Below, in pieces: positions 36,305 through 46,369 of a stretch of 48,103 nt of DNA. The notes under the pieces were generated by a model, which was not told the DNA's origin, did no database searches, and worked only from the letters and a program-made list of their open reading frames with translations. The first letter of the stretch is position 1; each line of letters begins with the position of its first letter. Where the stretch lies: contig PFDI01000021.1 in assembly GCA_002772695.1 (NCBI GenBank), forward strand, positions 11,495 through 59,597, written 5' to 3'. Source of the DNA: Candidatus Pacebacteria bacterium CG10_big_fil_rev_8_21_14_0_10_44_54. GTDB lineage: Bacteria > Patescibacteriota > Microgenomatia > UBA1400 > PJMF01. Both the position numbers and the translations under genes were made by a program.

Positions 36305-37243
36305 ATGAGTACAATTTCTACCGAGCCGACTGTAGCTCTAAAACTATTTCTCGAACACCTTGAAGTCGAGAGAAATGTTAGTAGACTGACTATTCGCAAC
36401 TACCGTCACTACCTACAACGTTTTTGCAACTGGTTTGCTCAGGCAGGTCACAGTTCCCTGCGCGATTTAGACCTCGAGGTAGTCAGGCAGTACAGAGTGT
36501 ATCTTTCGAGGTACAGTGACGATCAAGGTAGAACCCTCTCAAAACGTACACAAAGCTATTATACTATTGCATTGCGGAGTTGGCTCAAGTTTTTGGTAAA
36601 ACGAGACGCTCCAGTTTTGCACCCAGAAAAGATTGATTTGCCCCGGGGAGAGTCGATTCCCATGCGATTTCTCTCGCTAGATAAAATGGAAAATTTATTG
36701 TCGCAGCCGTCTATTTCAAAGATTCATGGTCTTCGTGATAAGGCAATTTTAGAGGTACTCTTCTCTACTGGGTTACGTGTCAGCGAGTTAGTGGGTCTCA
36801 ACCGAGAGCAAATTGATTTCGAGAGTCGAGAATTTGGAGTTATTGGCAAAGGTAGGCGACCTCGAGTGGTGTTTTTGAGTGATCGAGCGGCTACCTGGCT
36901 AGAAAAGTGGCTCAACCAGAGATCTGATCACTGGCGACCCGTTTTTATTCGATTCTCTGGTAAAATAGCCGCACCAGACGAAGACGGAGAAAAAATGCGT
37001 CTTACTGCCAGAAGTATTCAGAGAATCGTCGACAAGTATGCCAAGAAAGCTCACTTGCCACTCAAGATTAGTCCACATGGCATGAGGCATAGTTTTGCCA
37101 CAGATCTTTTGGCAAATGGAGCAGGTTTGCGCGATGTTCAGGAGATGCTTGGTCATAAAAGTATCGCGACCACACAGATTTATACCCATGTCACCAGACC
37201 TCAGCTCAAAAAAGTTCATCAGCGCTTTCATACCAATGAATAG
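36305..37243 (+). CDS. Tyrosine recombinase, XerC/XerD family
   Basis: FLEHLEVERNVSRLTIRNYRHYLQRF; LFSTGLRVSELVGL; HGMRHSFATDLLANGAGLRDVQEMLGHKSIATTQIYTHV. Confidence 0.95.
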   Translation: MSTISTEPTVALKLFLEHLEVERNVSRLTIRNYRHYLQRFCNWFAQAGHSSLRDLDLEVVRQYRVYLSRYSDDQGRTLSKRTQSYYTIALRSWLKFLVKRDAPVLHPEKIDLPRGESIPMRFLSLDKMENLLSQPSISKIHGLRDKAILEVLFSTGLRVSELVGLNREQIDFESREFGVIGKGRRPRVVFLSDRAATWLEKWLNQRSDHWRPVFIRFSGKIAAPDEDGEKMRLTARSIQRIVDKYAKKAHLPLKISPHGMRHSFATDLLANGAGLRDVQEMLGHKSIATTQIYTHVTRPQLKKVHQRFHTNE

Positions 37244-37335
37244 TGCACCCAAAACTAGCAATCTCTTATTTAGACTGCTAATTTAGAGTTTTTATATATT
37301 TTGTCGATTTATCAGTGTTTTTTTGTATTACAGCT

Positions 37336-37351
37336 TTTTGATTATATTTGA
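37336..37351. repeat. 16-bp inverted copy of 36183-36198
   Basis: ttttgattatatttga is the exact reverse complement of tcaaatataatcaaaa. Confidence 0.7.
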
Positions 37352-37496
37352 CTTATTACTATATCTTTAATCATATTGTTATAGATAAATATGTATTTAT
37401 TTGGAGAGTTGCACTTCAAAATACTATCAAAATATAAAGTAATAAAACAAAATATATCTTTTGAAGAAATGATACAATATCCAAGTTGAAAATAAT

Positions 37497-37570
37497 GGGC
37501 TCATAGCTCAGTTGGCTAGAGCGCCTGCATGGCATGCAGGAGGTCGCGGGTCCGAGTCCCGCTGAGTCCA
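37497..37570 (+). tRNA. tRNA-Ala (anticodon GGC)
   Basis: GGGCTCA/TGAGTCC acceptor with G3.U70, anticodon loop ATGGCAT, T-arm GCGGGTCCGAGTCCCGC; CCA not encoded. Confidence 0.96.
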
Positions 37571-37585
37571 CAAAGAAAATCCACC

Positions 37586-40222
37586 CTACTCTACTTCTTT
37601 GTAGGTCAGGGCGACAGCGACAACAGCATCGTCCTCCTTTAGTCGCATCAAAATGACGCCTTGTGTTGGTCGAGTGAGGATGGGGATAGATTTTTTAGTT
37701 AATGGCAGCTTAATTGTCTGGCCATCCTTGGTACTGATAACAACTTCTTCGAATGTTTCATCTACTCGAAGAGCAGCAGCTACCGCGCCAGTACGTTTGG
37801 TAATATCAGAGACTTTCACCCCAAGACCAGATCGCTTTTGGGCTGGATACTGAGACAGTGGTGTACGCTTACCCATACCATTCTCGGTAATAACCAATAA
37901 ATGATCAGTTTTATCGAGATTTTCACTAATTGCCTCGACGCCAACCACATAATCACTCGCACGCAAAGATATGCCTTTAACACCTTTTGTATCGCGCTGT
38001 GAGGCTTTGACTTGTGTTTCGCTAAATCGAATGCATTTTCCCTCGTGTGTAATGAGCAAAATATCGTCCTCTCCAGAGGTGAGTTTGCCCCAAACAAGCT
38101 GGTCATCACTATTGAGCGTGATCGCAATAATGCCGTTTTGACGGATGTTGTTAAAAAGACTAACTGCGGTTTTTTTAATCAAGCCTTTTTTGGTAGCCAA
38201 AGATATGTACTTTTCGGCATCTGCTTGCTCATCTATCACCAGGAGGGAGCGCACTACCTCTTCTGTCTGAAGACTGAGAAGATTTACGACTGCTGTCCCC
38301 TTCGCTTGACGCTGCGTCTCAGGGATTTCGTGAGCCTTCAGCTTGAATACCCGACCAAGATTAGTAAAAAGTAGCAAGGTATCGTGGGTAGAGGCAGTCA
38401 ACAGTGATTGTACGACGTCCTCATCCTTCATTTTTACCCCAATACTCCCCTTTCCACCTCGAGACTGAGAGCGAAACGCGGTTGGGTTGAGTCGCTTTAT
38501 ATAGCCGGTCTGAGTGAGGGTGATAACGGTAGTTTCTTCTGGAATGAGATCTTCTTCGCTCATTTCGCCAATTTTGCCCTTCACAAGTCGAGTTTTTCGC
38601 TCATCACCGTAGGTAGTGATTAATTCTTCGGTTTCTTGGCTAATTACTTCGAGTATTGCTTGTGGATCTTGCAGTAATACTAGGAGTTTTTTAATTGTTT
38701 CTTGAATTTGTTTGTACTCGTCCTCAATTTTTTGCCTTTCGAGTGCTGCCAGGCGTTTTAGCTGCATTTCGAGGATAGCCAACGCTTGCAGCTCACTGAG
38801 GCCAAAACGCTTCATCAGCTGTACTTTTGCAGTTTCGGTGTCGGGAGATTTGCGAATGGTCTCGATTACTTCATCGAGATTCTTGAGGGCAATCAGCAAG
38901 CCTTCGAGTATATGAGCTCGTTTGCCAGCGGCTACCAACTCGTACTGAGTTCTGCGGACAATGATTACTTGACGATGACCGAGATACTCAAGGAGAATTT
39001 GGCGAATATTCATGAGTTGTGGAGTACCCTCGCTATTGAGCGCCACCATGTTCATTGGGAAGCTAGTCTGAAGTTCTGAGTACTTGAAGAGTTTGTTGAG
39101 CACGACTTTGGGGATGGCATCACGCTTGAGCTCGATTGTGATCTGCATTCCTTTTCGGTCGGAGTCGTCATTGAGATCGCGGATGCCAACAATTTTTTTG
39201 TCACGCACGAGATCTGCAATTTTCATCAGGAGGCGAGCTTTGTTAACTTGGTATGGCAGCTCGGTTACGATGATTTGAAAGCCTTTCTTGTCTTCCACAA
39301 TCTCAGCTTTAGCTCGCATGACTACTCTACCCTTGCCAGTCCGGTAGCCTTCGATAATAGCCTTGGAATCGTACATGATGCCGCCAGTTGGAAAATCAGG
39401 ACCTTTGATGATCTCCATGATGTTATCGATGGTTGTCTCACTAATGAGTGTGCCTGAAAGTACTTTTGGATCAGTTTGTGCCAATTTTTCGATCAGTGCT
39501 GCTTGGGTTTGTGTTGTCTCAGTTGCTTCTACCACCTGCGGCTCAATCGTTGCCTTGCTATTTTTGAGAACGAGTAAAATTGCCTGACAGATTTCAACAA
39601 GATTGTGTGGAGGGATTTTGGTTGCCATACCGACGGCAATACCTTCTGAGCCCATCAGGAGCAGATTTGGCAATTTGGCAGGCATAACCAGTGGTTCTTT
39701 GAGTGAGCCGTCAAAATTGTCGCCCATTGGTACTGTTTCTTTATCTAGATCGACCAACAATTCTGAGCTGATTCGAGCCAGGCGAGCTTCGGTATACCGC
39801 ATAGCTGCGGGGCTATCACCATCGACAGACCCAAAATTTCCTTGTCCATCAATCAATTGATAGCGCATGCTAAAATCTTGCGCCAGACGAACTAATGCCA
39901 TGTAGACGGGTGCGTCACCATGGGGGTGATACTTGCCCAACACGTCACCGACAATACGAGCAGATTTTTTATAACTGCTTGTGTGGTGAATGCCGCTCTT
40001 GTACATCGAATAGAGAATCCTGCGATGAACGGGCTTGAGGCCGTCACGAACATCTGGCAGCGCGCGAGAGACGATGACGCTCATAGCATAGTCGAGATAG
40101 CTTTGCTTCATTTCGCTCTCGATGGAGGTGTAGCGCAGTTTGCCGTAGCGAGATTCTTCTACAGAACCAATTGCTGGCTTGTTTTCTTCTGCTGGTTGCT
40201 CGTTTTCTGCTTGATCAGTCAT
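37586..40222 (-). CDS. gyrA: DNA gyrase subunit A
   Basis: [55 protein letters not shown]; GyrA-box-like QSRGGKG. Confidence 0.97.
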   Translation of the reverse strand: MTDQAENEQPAEENKPAIGSVEESRYGKLRYTSIESEMKQSYLDYAMSVIVSRALPDVRDGLKPVHRRILYSMYKSGIHHTSSYKKSARIVGDVLGKYHPHGDAPVYMALVRLAQDFSMRYQLIDGQGNFGSVDGDSPAAMRYTEARLARISSELLVDLDKETVPMGDNFDGSLKEPLVMPAKLPNLLLMGSEGIAVGMATKIPPHNLVEICQAILLVLKNSKATIEPQVVEATETTQTQAALIEKLAQTDPKVLSGTLISETTIDNIMEIIKGPDFPTGGIMYDSKAIIEGYRTGKGRVVMRAKAEIVEDKKGFQIIVTELPYQVNKARLLMKIADLVRDKKIVGIRDLNDDSDRKGMQITIELKRDAIPKVVLNKLFKYSELQTSFPMNMVALNSEGTPQLMNIRQILLEYLGHRQVIIVRRTQYELVAAGKRAHILEGLLIALKNLDEVIETIRKSPDTETAKVQLMKRFGLSELQALAILEMQLKRLAALERQKIEDEYKQIQETIKKLLVLLQDPQAILEVISQETEELITTYGDERKTRLVKGKIGEMSEEDLIPEETTVITLTQTGYIKRLNPTAFRSQSRGGKGSIGVKMKDEDVVQSLLTASTHDTLLLFTNLGRVFKLKAHEIPETQRQAKGTAVVNLLSLQTEEVVRSLLVIDEQADAEKYISLATKKGLIKKTAVSLFNNIRQNGIIAITLNSDDQLVWGKLTSGEDDILLITHEGKCIRFSETQVKASQRDTKGVKGISLRASDYVVGVEAISENLDKTDHLLVITENGMGKRTPLSQYPAQKRSGLGVKVSDITKRTGAVAAALRVDETFEEVVISTKDGQTIKLPLTKKSIPILTRPTQGVILMRLKEDDAVVAVALTYKEVE

Positions 40223-40228
40223 ATGTCA

Positions 40229-40723
40229 TTACTTTTTTACTCGATCTATTCCTTGTTGGAGTACTTTTGTGGCCATTTTTGCATCTTGCCAGTTATGTAG
40301 CTTGACCCACTTGCCTTCTTCCAAGTCCTTGTAGTGTTCAAAAAAGTGTCGAATTTGTTGCTTTTTAGCTTCTGGAACGTCTGAGAGACTTTCCCAGGCT
40401 CCACAAATTGGATCAATCTTAGTTTTCACTGGTACACAGACCAATTTATGATCAATGCCTTCTTCATCCTCCATCTCTAGCATACCAATAACTTTGCAAC
40501 TAATCGTCACACCAGGCACAACTTGTTGGCTGAGAAATACGAGCGCGTCGAGTGCGTCGCCATCTTCGCCAACCGTCCCCTCGATAAGTCCATAGTTGAC
40601 GGGGTAGTCCATTGCAACAGGCACCAGACGATCAACAGTCAACTGGTTGGTCGCTTCATCTAACTCATACTTAACCCGAGATCCTTCAGGAATTTCAATG
40701 TAGACGGTTACTGTTTCTGCCAT
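40229..40723 (-). CDS. ppa: Inorganic pyrophosphatase
   Basis: VYIEIPEGSRVKYELDE; YPVNYGLIEGTVGEDGDALDALVF; HFFEHYKDLEEGKWVKLHNW. Confidence 0.95.
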   Translation of the reverse strand: MAETVTVYIEIPEGSRVKYELDEATNQLTVDRLVPVAMDYPVNYGLIEGTVGEDGDALDALVFLSQQVVPGVTISCKVIGMLEMEDEEGIDHKLVCVPVKTKIDPICGAWESLSDVPEAKKQQIRHFFEHYKDLEEGKWVKLHNWQDAKMATKVLQQGIDRVKK

Positions 40724-40737
40724 ACTATGGTCCTTTC

Positions 40738-42756
40738 TTATATATCCAATTCTGCTAATTGCGCATGTGACTGAATAAACTTTTTGCGTGGCGCGACATC
40801 ATCTCCCATTAAAGTACTAAAAGTTATGTCGGCAGCATCGGCATCTTCGATCGTAATGCGCTTGAGCATGCGTGTCTGTGGGTTCATAGTAGTGTCCCAG
40901 AGTTGTGTTTCGTTCATTTCTCCCAAACCTTTGTAGCGCTGAATGCTAATTTTTGCTGATGGCGTCTCAATCTCGATCTCTGCCACTCGTTTTTCGCGTT
41001 CTTCATCTGAGTAGACATAAATGTCATTTTTGCCTGCTGTAATCCTGAAAAGTGGTGGCATTGCCACGTAGAGGTAGCCGCCTTCGACAATTTCGGGCAA
41101 ATGGCGAAAGAAAAAAGTAAGGCCAAGTGTAGTAATATGCTCACCATCGACGTCGGCATCATTCATGAGGATAATGCGATGATAGCGCAGTTTTTCTGGC
41201 TTGAATGTGTCGCCAATACCAGCACCAAGTGCAATAACAAGATTTTTGAGTTCTTCGAAGGCGACAATTTTATCGAGTCTGGCACGCTCGGTATTCAAAA
41301 TTTTACCGCGTAGCGGAAAGATAGCCTGAAACTTGCGATCTCTCCCTTGCTTGGCAGTGCCACCAGCTGAATCACCTTCTACAATGTAAATTTCACTTTC
41401 GGCGGCGACTTTGGATTGACAATCGGCCAACTTGCCAGGCAATGAGCTGCCCTCAAACAAGCCTTTGCGGATAACTGCTTCTTTGGCAGCGCGAGCCGCG
41501 AGGCGAGCGCGAGCTGACAACAAAACTTTACCAATGATATTGCGAGCTGCTTGGGGGTTTTCCTCGAAGTACTCGGTTAGTTTGTCACGCAAGATTTTAT
41601 AGACTGCCGACTGTGCCTCAGTGTTATTCAATTTTGCCTTTGTTTGTGACTCAAACTGCAGGTCGTTGGACGACATTTTGACAAACACAACAGCAGTCAA
41701 GCCTTCTCGAAGATCTTCAGAGGTAAATGATTCTTTATCTTTGATCAAATTATTTTTATCGGCGTAATCTCGTACCACTTTGCTGAGTGCCATGCGAAAA
41801 CCATTGACGTGTGCCCCACCGTCTGCGGTGTGAATCACATTGACGTACGACTCGAGTCGTTCGTTGTATGAGTCGTTGTATTGAAGCGCGATCTCGGCAG
41901 CAATCTGAAATTTGCCTGTATCGTCAGTCCAGGTATCTTCGCAGTACATGACTGGGTGCAGCGTCTTCTTGTTCATATTGAGGTGTTCGACCAACGACTT
42001 AATGCCGTTTTCAAAGTAATAGTCGTGTTCTTGGTTGGTGATGAAGTCGCGAAACTGAAAGTACAGACCAGCCATAAGGTAGGCTCGGTCCTTAATGGCT
42101 TCAATCAATGTTTTGTAGGAAAACTCAGTTGTCGAAAATATCTCCGGATCGGGAATAAAGCGTAAAATAGTGCCCGTTTGATAGCCAACAAATGCACCGT
42201 GCTCCTTGGGGAATAATTTTTTAGCCTCTGTTTCGGAGATGACGGCGACTGTTTTCTCTGGATTGCCGCGATTGTAAGATTGATAGTGATACTTGCCATT
42301 GCGCTTGACGAGTACTTGCAAAACTGCACTGAGTGCATTTACTGCAGATGAACCAACGCCGTGTAAGCCTCCCGAAGCTTTGTATGCTGAGTCTTCAAAC
42401 TTGCCGCCGGCGTGGAGTTTGGTCAAGACTACTTCGAGAGCAGAAACGCCAGACGTGTGCATACCAACGGGAATACCACGACCATTATCTACGACTGAGA
42501 TAGCTTCAGCGCCGAGCGCTCGTTTGCCTGCAAGCTGTTGTTCTATTTCGGTTGGTTTGTCGCGAAATATCTGGATAACTTTGCCGTATCCGACCAAGGC
42601 TTCATCGACTGCATTATCGAGGATTTCTTTGGCAAGATGATGGAGACCTTTGCTATCGGTCGAGCCGATATACATGCCTGGACGTTTTCGAACAGGCTCA
42701 AGTCCCTCGAGTACTTTGATTTCTGCAGCTTCGTATGATGATACTTTGTCGGCCAT
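40738..42756 (-). CDS. gyrB: DNA gyrase subunit B
   Basis: EAAEIKVLEGLEPVRKRPGMYIGST; GGLHGVGSSAVNALS; EGDSAGGTAKQGRDRKFQAIFPLRGKILN; MNDADVDGEHI. Confidence 0.97.
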   Translation of the reverse strand: MADKVSSYEAAEIKVLEGLEPVRKRPGMYIGSTDSKGLHHLAKEILDNAVDEALVGYGKVIQIFRDKPTEIEQQLAGKRALGAEAISVVDNGRGIPVGMHTSGVSALEVVLTKLHAGGKFEDSAYKASGGLHGVGSSAVNALSAVLQVLVKRNGKYHYQSYNRGNPEKTVAVISETEAKKLFPKEHGAFVGYQTGTILRFIPDPEIFSTTEFSYKTLIEAIKDRAYLMAGLYFQFRDFITNQEHDYYFENGIKSLVEHLNMNKKTLHPVMYCEDTWTDDTGKFQIAAEIALQYNDSYNERLESYVNVIHTADGGAHVNGFRMALSKVVRDYADKNNLIKDKESFTSEDLREGLTAVVFVKMSSNDLQFESQTKAKLNNTEAQSAVYKILRDKLTEYFEENPQAARNIIGKVLLSARARLAARAAKEAVIRKGLFEGSSLPGKLADCQSKVAAESEIYIVEGDSAGGTAKQGRDRKFQAIFPLRGKILNTERARLDKIVAFEELKNLVIALGAGIGDTFKPEKLRYHRIILMNDADVDGEHITTLGLTFFFRHLPEIVEGGYLYVAMPPLFRITAGKNDIYVYSDEEREKRVAEIEIETPSAKISIQRYKGLGEMNETQLWDTTMNPQTRMLKRITIEDADAADITFSTLMGDDVAPRKKFIQSHAQLAELDI

Positions 42757-42811
42757 AAATGTGTCCGTATTGACGGCCTATTGTATATCACACCTGACTA
42801 CTAGAGTCCAG

Positions 42812-43498
42812 TCAGCTGGCGTTGTGCCGACTTAGTCGAAAAAAGAGTCCCTCCATTACCAATCGTGTATTGGTGTTATTTGCTAACTGATCAAGCGCAA
42901 CTAAACAGTAATCGATGTTTGCGAGTGTTGTTTGCAAGGTTGGTAGGTTTGTATCCTGGGGTAATACTTCATTTCGCAAAAATCTAACCAGCGCTTCTAC
43001 CACTGGCAGTGTTTCGTCTCGTTTTTTGTAGTTCTCGGCGGTTTTTATCGCATTGCTGATACTGAGTTGTTGCCAGTTGGCATAGTTTTCTGCAGATTTT
43101 TGATCTTGCTGTTTTGCGACGGCTATAATCTGTCGCTCGTGGCAGCGGGAGCGGATTGTCGCCAGTAGGGCTTGTGGTTTGGACGAGACGAGGACAATCT
43201 GGGTGTTGCTTGGTGGTTCTTCGAGTAATTTGAGCAATGCGTGTTGGGCTTGGACGGTCAACAAGTCGGCGTAGAGCAAAAAAACAAACCGTTTGGTACC
43301 AGAGCTGAAACCGAGTTGTTCTTGGAGCTGTCGAATCTGATCAATGCCAGTACGAGTAGCTTCCTCGTTTTGCCAAATACTGGAGGTGTTGTTTGCTACC
43401 TGCTTGAGGACAAGTTGCTTTTGGTCTGCTTTTGCTGTCACACTCCAGAGTTCTGTGGGGTAATGTCGGCTGGTAATTGCTTGTGGCGCTGTGATCAT
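42812..43498 (-). CDS. DNA polymerase III delta'-like subunit
   Basis: FLLYADLLTVQAQHALLKLLEEPPSNTQIVLVSSKPQALLATIRSRCHERQI. Confidence 0.85.
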   Translation of the reverse strand: MITAPQAITSRHYPTELWSVTAKADQKQLVLKQVANNTSSIWQNEEATRTGIDQIRQLQEQLGFSSGTKRFVFLLYADLLTVQAQHALLKLLEEPPSNTQIVLVSSKPQALLATIRSRCHERQIIAVAKQQDQKSAENYANWQQLSISNAIKTAENYKKRDETLPVVEALVRFLRNEVLPQDTNLPTLQTTLANIDYCLVALDQLANNTNTRLVMEGLFFRLSRHNAS

Positions 43499-43536
43499 TT
43501 ATAGTTATTGTACTTATAACCTCTGGTTTACTTTGT

Positions 43537-45303
43537 ATGCAACAGTCTGCCCCGACGCCAGCGCCCGCCAAAAACTTTAATAACATTCTTGACGTACTGG
43601 TAAGCAAGGGTCAACTCACTGCTGAGCTGGCCAACGTACTGCAGGTTGAGAATATCAGCACTGGCAAGTCATTTGAAGAGCTCATTGTCGAAAAAAATAT
43701 TATTGACGAACAGTCATTTGCACAAGCAAAGGCAATTTTTCATAATGTACCATACATCAATCTTAATGAGGTTGGTGTTGCTCCAGAGGCAATTAGTCTT
43801 TTGCCAGAAGGTTCGGCGCGGCACTACAAAATGTTGCCGTTTATATACGAAAAAGAATCTGGCTTGCTCAAAGTAGCGATGATCGATCCGCTCGATCTGA
43901 GTGCGATTGACTTTGCCCAGCAAAAAACTGGCTTACGGGTTGAGGCGTACTACACACCACCCTCAGTTTTGGAGCAAAAATTGGCTGAGTACTACTCCCA
44001 GACTCTGACGGGAGAAGTCACCGCTGCTCTCGAACAAACAACGCAAGTAGCAGAAGATTTGGCTGAAAAACAGAATTTTTCAGAACTTTCTGGTAAAACA
44101 ATTAAGCAGGCGCCGATCACCAAGATTGTCGAAACAGTTTTGGCATTTGCCATGAAAGCTCGCGCCTCCGATGTGCATATTGAGCCACAAGAAGATCGGA
44201 CCCGCATCAGATATCGTATCGATGGTATTTTGAGTGAAAAACTTATTCTTCCTCGCAGCGTACACGACGCAGTGGTGTCGCGTATCAAAATTTTGAGTAA
44301 GCTCAAGATTGATGAGAAACGCGTACCGCAAGATGGTCGTTTTGGTTTTGCACAACAGGGACAGCAGATTGATTTGCGCGTCTCGACACTTCCGACGATT
44401 CACGGCGAAAAAATAGTGATGCGTCTACTCAAAAAGGACCAGGCAGTGCCGCCGTTGCCAGACCTTGGATTGACAGGGTTTGCGCTGCGCAACATGCAAG
44501 ATGCGATCAAAGTGCCACACGGCATTGTCTTGATCACCGGTCCAACTGGTTCGGGCAAAACCACTACGCTCTACTCTGTTTTGCATACGATAAACACGCC
44601 AAAAGTGAATATTATGACCCTTGAAGATCCTGTTGAGTACCAAATGCCTGGTATCAACCAGGTACAGATTAATCCGCAGGCAGGTCTTACATTTGCCTCT
44701 GGTTTGCGGTCATTTTTGCGACAAGACCCCAACGTAATTATGGTCGGTGAAATCAGAGACAGTGAAACCGCCGAGCTTGCGATTCAAGCCTCCCTGACTG
44801 GTCACTTGGTTTTCTCTACTCTGCACACGTCCTCTGCCGCTGGTGCGCTGCCGCGTTTGCTCGATATGGGTGCAGAGCCATTTTTGCTCGCATCGTCGAT
44901 GACATTGGTAGCAGGACAACGGGTGGCACGAGTCCTCAATCCCGATTTTAAGGAAGCCTACACGCCAGAGCCAGAAGTAGTAGCCGATATCAAACAAGTT
45001 CTTGGCGTTCAGTACGAGCAGTTTTGCAAAGAGAAAAATCTTGATCCAGCCAACCTAAAGCTGTATCGATCTCGAGCCGATCGGCCAGAAAACCAGCTTG
45101 AGTACAAGGGTCGAGTGGCTATTTTTGAAGTCATACGAATTACCGAGGCAATTTCCAAATTAATCTTGCAACGTGCGCCAGCTAGTGATGTCGAAAAGGT
45201 AGCCAAATCACAGGGTTCGCTTGTTATGAAGCAGGATGGTTATCTCAAGGCTTTGGAGGGACTAACTACTTTAGAGGAAGTACTGCGGGTAGCAGAGATA
45301 TAA
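43537..45303 (+). CDS. pilB: Type IV pilus assembly ATPase PilB/GspE
   Basis: N-terminal MshEN-like region; ASDVHIEPQEDRTRIRYRIDG; GPTGSGKTTTLYSVL; MVGEIRDSETAELAIQASLTGHLVFSTLHT. Confidence 0.96.
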   Translation: MQQSAPTPAPAKNFNNILDVLVSKGQLTAELANVLQVENISTGKSFEELIVEKNIIDEQSFAQAKAIFHNVPYINLNEVGVAPEAISLLPEGSARHYKMLPFIYEKESGLLKVAMIDPLDLSAIDFAQQKTGLRVEAYYTPPSVLEQKLAEYYSQTLTGEVTAALEQTTQVAEDLAEKQNFSELSGKTIKQAPITKIVETVLAFAMKARASDVHIEPQEDRTRIRYRIDGILSEKLILPRSVHDAVVSRIKILSKLKIDEKRVPQDGRFGFAQQGQQIDLRVSTLPTIHGEKIVMRLLKKDQAVPPLPDLGLTGFALRNMQDAIKVPHGIVLITGPTGSGKTTTLYSVLHTINTPKVNIMTLEDPVEYQMPGINQVQINPQAGLTFASGLRSFLRQDPNVIMVGEIRDSETAELAIQASLTGHLVFSTLHTSSAAGALPRLLDMGAEPFLLASSMTLVAGQRVARVLNPDFKEAYTPEPEVVADIKQVLGVQYEQFCKEKNLDPANLKLYRSRADRPENQLEYKGRVAIFEVIRITEAISKLILQRAPASDVEKVAKSQGSLVMKQDGYLKALEGLTTLEEVLRVAEI

Positions 45304-45310
45304 GGAGATT

Positions 45311-46366
45311 ATGAATATCCATGACATCATGATGCAGGTAGTTGAAAAGGAGGGATCAGACATTCATCTTAATGTCGATACACCGCCAATGTTGCGAGTT
45401 GGTGGCAAACTTGTTGCAGTCGAGGGTGCACCTGTTTTGACCCAAGAGCTATCAGAAAAACTCATTCTGCCGATCTTAACCCAAGAGCAAAAAGATTATG
45501 TCCGTGTCAACAAAGAACTCGATTTTGGCTATCAATTTCAGGACAAAGGAAGATTTCGCGTCAATGTCTTCCACGCGCTCGGTACGATTGGTGCAGCTAT
45601 GCGCCTTATTCCTGACAGAGTTAAGTCGCTCGAGGAGTTGAACCTTCCTCCAGCCATTGCCCAGTTTGCCGACTTTAACCAAGGACTCGTGCTTTTGACT
45701 GGACCAACCGGCGAAGGAAAATCGACAACTTTGGCAGCACTCATTGATACTATCAACAAAACTCGATCAGAACACATTGTGACGATCGAAGATCCAATCG
45801 AGTTTCGCTACCGAGCAAATAAGAGTATTATTACCCAACGTGAGATTGGGCACGATAGCAATAGTTGGCAGGTAGCGCTTCGCTCTGTTTTGCGAGAAGA
45901 TCCAGATGTTGTATTGATCGGCGAAATGCGCGACTTCGAAACAATTGCCTCGGCAATTACTATTGCCGAGACTGGCCACTTAGTTTTTGCCACTCTCCAC
46001 ACCGCGACCGCAGCCGAGACAATGAGTCGTATTATCGATGTTTTTCCAGCTGGTCAACAAGGCCAGATTCGCCAACAACTTGCAGCGACCGTCAAGGCTG
46101 TTGCGTCACAGCGACTTTTGCCAGCTGTAGATGGCTCACGCAGAGCTGCAATGGAAATCATGTTTGCCAACTCGGCAATTCGCAATCTTATTCGCGAAGA
46201 AAAGGCTTTCCAAATCGACACAGTCATGCAAACTTCGGCAGATTCTGGCATGATGTTATTCGAGACACATTTAATGCAACTGATTCAACAAGGAATTATT
46301 AGCAAAGATGTAGCGCTTGAGCGGGCCTTTCGTCCTGCTGAGATGGCGCGTTTGCTCGAGAAGTAA
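45311..46366 (+). CDS. pilT: Type IV pilus retraction ATPase PilT
   Basis: GSDIHLNVDTPPMLRVGGKL; GPTGEGKSTTLAALID; IGEMRDFETIASAITIAETGHLVFATLHT. Confidence 0.95.
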   Translation: MNIHDIMMQVVEKEGSDIHLNVDTPPMLRVGGKLVAVEGAPVLTQELSEKLILPILTQEQKDYVRVNKELDFGYQFQDKGRFRVNVFHALGTIGAAMRLIPDRVKSLEELNLPPAIAQFADFNQGLVLLTGPTGEGKSTTLAALIDTINKTRSEHIVTIEDPIEFRYRANKSIITQREIGHDSNSWQVALRSVLREDPDVVLIGEMRDFETIASAITIAETGHLVFATLHTATAAETMSRIIDVFPAGQQGQIRQQLAATVKAVASQRLLPAVDGSRRAAMEIMFANSAIRNLIREEKAFQIDTVMQTSADSGMMLFETHLMQLIQQGIISKDVALERAFRPAEMARLLEK

Positions 46367-46369
46367 CCT

